Source: Deinandra increscens subsp. villosa
Taxonomy: Eukaryota > Streptophyta > Magnoliopsida > Asterales > Asteraceae
Length of the DNA: 64,000 bases
Direction: 5' to 3'
Assembly: GCA_039602395.1 (NCBI GenBank)
Contig: JBCNJP010000003.1
Span: 29,884,202-29,948,201, forward strand
This document shows, piece by piece, positions 62,681-64,000 of this stretch. Position numbers and translations under genes: made by a program. The notes beneath the pieces are model-generated. The model did not search any database. It was not told where the DNA came from and was given only the letters and a program-made list of their open reading frames with translations. How positions within the stretch are numbered: position 1 is the first letter of the stretch; each line of letters starts with the position of its first letter.

Positions 62681-63077
62681 TGTAAGGATCAAATTAGTCC
62701 TCACGCGATATCTAGACTAGTGAAACCGTGCGGAATCCGGTTTAACTAGTTGATTCAAGAAAACAGTGAAAGATTATAATCGAAAAGTATAATAAAGCAA
62801 GTAAACAAACCGATTAGAAGACAAACTGATTGTATTGATCACTGGAATCTGCTTACACCTTGATCGAAATTCTCAAGGGAGAATTTCGATAATCACCACT
62901 AACACCACAAAACACTAGCTTTACTCCACAATCAACAACCTAATAATGAGAGGAGAGCTTCCCTTATATAGGGAGTCTCCAACTTGCTAAACAAGACACC
63001 CTAAAAACCCTAATTAGACATTAATTTCCGGATTTGACCATCTAGGCCCACTAAACTCCCTCTAAACACTTTCTAAT
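62681..63077 (-). repeat. 5' LTR of element D, cut by the gap
   Basis: The first 397 bp match 57045-57441 except for GATTATAATC in place of GATTAGAATC. It includes the TATA box and the 12-bp-arm hairpin. Confidence 0.92.
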
Positions 63078-63577
63078 NNNNNNNNNNNNNNNNNNNNNNN
63101 NNNNNNNNNNNNNNNNNNNNNNNNNNNNNNNNNNNNNNNNNNNNNNNNNNNNNNNNNNNNNNNNNNNNNNNNNNNNNNNNNNNNNNNNNNNNNNNNNNNN
63201 NNNNNNNNNNNNNNNNNNNNNNNNNNNNNNNNNNNNNNNNNNNNNNNNNNNNNNNNNNNNNNNNNNNNNNNNNNNNNNNNNNNNNNNNNNNNNNNNNNNN
63301 NNNNNNNNNNNNNNNNNNNNNNNNNNNNNNNNNNNNNNNNNNNNNNNNNNNNNNNNNNNNNNNNNNNNNNNNNNNNNNNNNNNNNNNNNNNNNNNNNNNN
63401 NNNNNNNNNNNNNNNNNNNNNNNNNNNNNNNNNNNNNNNNNNNNNNNNNNNNNNNNNNNNNNNNNNNNNNNNNNNNNNNNNNNNNNNNNNNNNNNNNNNN
63501 NNNNNNNNNNNNNNNNNNNNNNNNNNNNNNNNNNNNNNNNNNNNNNNNNNNNNNNNNNNNNNNNNNNNNNNNNNNNN
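63078..63577. other. Assembly gap (500 N)
   Basis: A placeholder run of exactly 500 N. The rest of the right LTR and the far part of the CACTA element may lie here. Confidence 1.
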
Positions 63578-64000
63578 TTAATTTCCTTTATAACAATTAG
63601 TGTGTTGATGTATTTTGGAGATATTTCGGTAAAAAACTGTTTTTTTCTATCAAAATGATTAGTTTTTTTTTTCTTACAATGAAACTATAGTTTTAGCAAC
63701 TTACGGTCCATTTAACATGTTTCATTTTTTACTTTAATTTTTATACCCGTTTGACCCGCGAGAGCTAAATAACCCAAATCAATCTCCGCTTAAGTAAACA
63801 GGTTGAAATCGTCACTTCTTTATACTGATCAGATCGACTAAAATCAGATTACATAATTATTAGATTACATAATTATTAAATGGCACTGCTTTATTACATA
63901 CTAATTAAAAGAGTCGACAAGTATTTTAAATTCAGTGTAAACTAATTGGTTTTTTGACGCATCATTTAGGAATGTGATGATGTTTAAAATAAAACAAATA
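63578..64000. other. AT-rich DNA, nothing recognised
   Basis: It does not match the LTR D sequence expected after the gap. A 20-bp direct duplication (AGATTACATAATTATTA, twice at about 63847-63880) is the only structure seen. Confidence 0.6.

Larger units (their letters stand above)
57045..63077 (-). mobile_element. Element D: young gag-only LTR retrotransposon (TR-GAG-like)
   Basis: LTRs begin at 57045 and 62681 (right one cut by the gap). Over the 397 bp that can be compared I see one difference, so the insertion is recent. Internal minus-strand order: primer-binding site, leader with about 22 repeats of one motif, gag (61655-59784), protease remnant, non-coding 3' region, polypurine tract. 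Pol is absent. Elements with LTRs, PBS, gag and PPT but no pol are known as TR-GAG and rely on a partner's enzymes. It is inserted in the CACTA element; the base pairs left of it are CATAG. Confidence 0.85.

Overview
The window reads as intergenic DNA from a large, repeat-rich eudicot genome. The most likely family is Asteraceae, because two Ty1-copia elements carry a downstream extra ORF of a type I know mainly from that family's genomes. This is family knowledge, not a database result. I find no complete host gene. Nearly everything is transposon, much of it nested, and two 500-base runs of N are assembly gaps (15578-16077 and 63078-63577).

Layout. 1-1653: 5'-truncated LINE. 2146-24456: probably one Helitron (5' end TCTATACTACTATATAAT, 3' hairpin plus CTAG). 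It holds a hAT-type element with a perfect 8-bp target duplication (2641-3281), exons of an unidentified minus-strand gene (4929-7587), a near-identical 1.94-kb tandem array that multiplies the 5' part of that gene (7313-15310), the edge of another LTR element (15310-15577), and a decayed minus-strand copia element (16078-23559). 24458-26682: four fold-back MITEs, each seated in a TA microsatellite. 26683-31219: a second Helitron of the same family on the minus strand, carrying an exon of an LPA1-like P-loop protein. 31220-32299: AT-rich DNA with a GC-rich island.

32300-34748: 3' part of a copia element on the minus strand (LTR, polypurine tracts, gag remnant). 34749-38162: two related LTRs in inverted orientation. 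38163-42489: element A, a plus-strand copia with decayed pol followed by an extra ORF. 42490-52663: element B, a minus-strand copia with a 3' LTR, an open extra ORF of about 1,492 codons, a probable spliced leader with its own promoter, and the end of RNase H. 52666-54174: Ty3-gypsy gag/protease fragment. 54175-57044: CACTA transposon part. 57045-63077: element D, a young gag-only (TR-GAG-like) LTR element. 63578-64000: nothing recognisable.

The main signal is shared architecture among the copia elements. They look Sirevirus-like: iMet primer-binding site, multiple polypurine tracts, long gag and an extra ORF after pol. Each family has its own short, often palindromic motif repeated many times. 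In element B the same motif cluster sits immediately upstream of two TATA boxes: the LTR promoter and a second, internal promoter that would drive the extra ORF through a spliced leader. Element A has an unrelated palindromic cluster in the equivalent place. This suggests that these families evolved family-specific cis-regulatory arrays and an independent transcription unit for the extra ORF.
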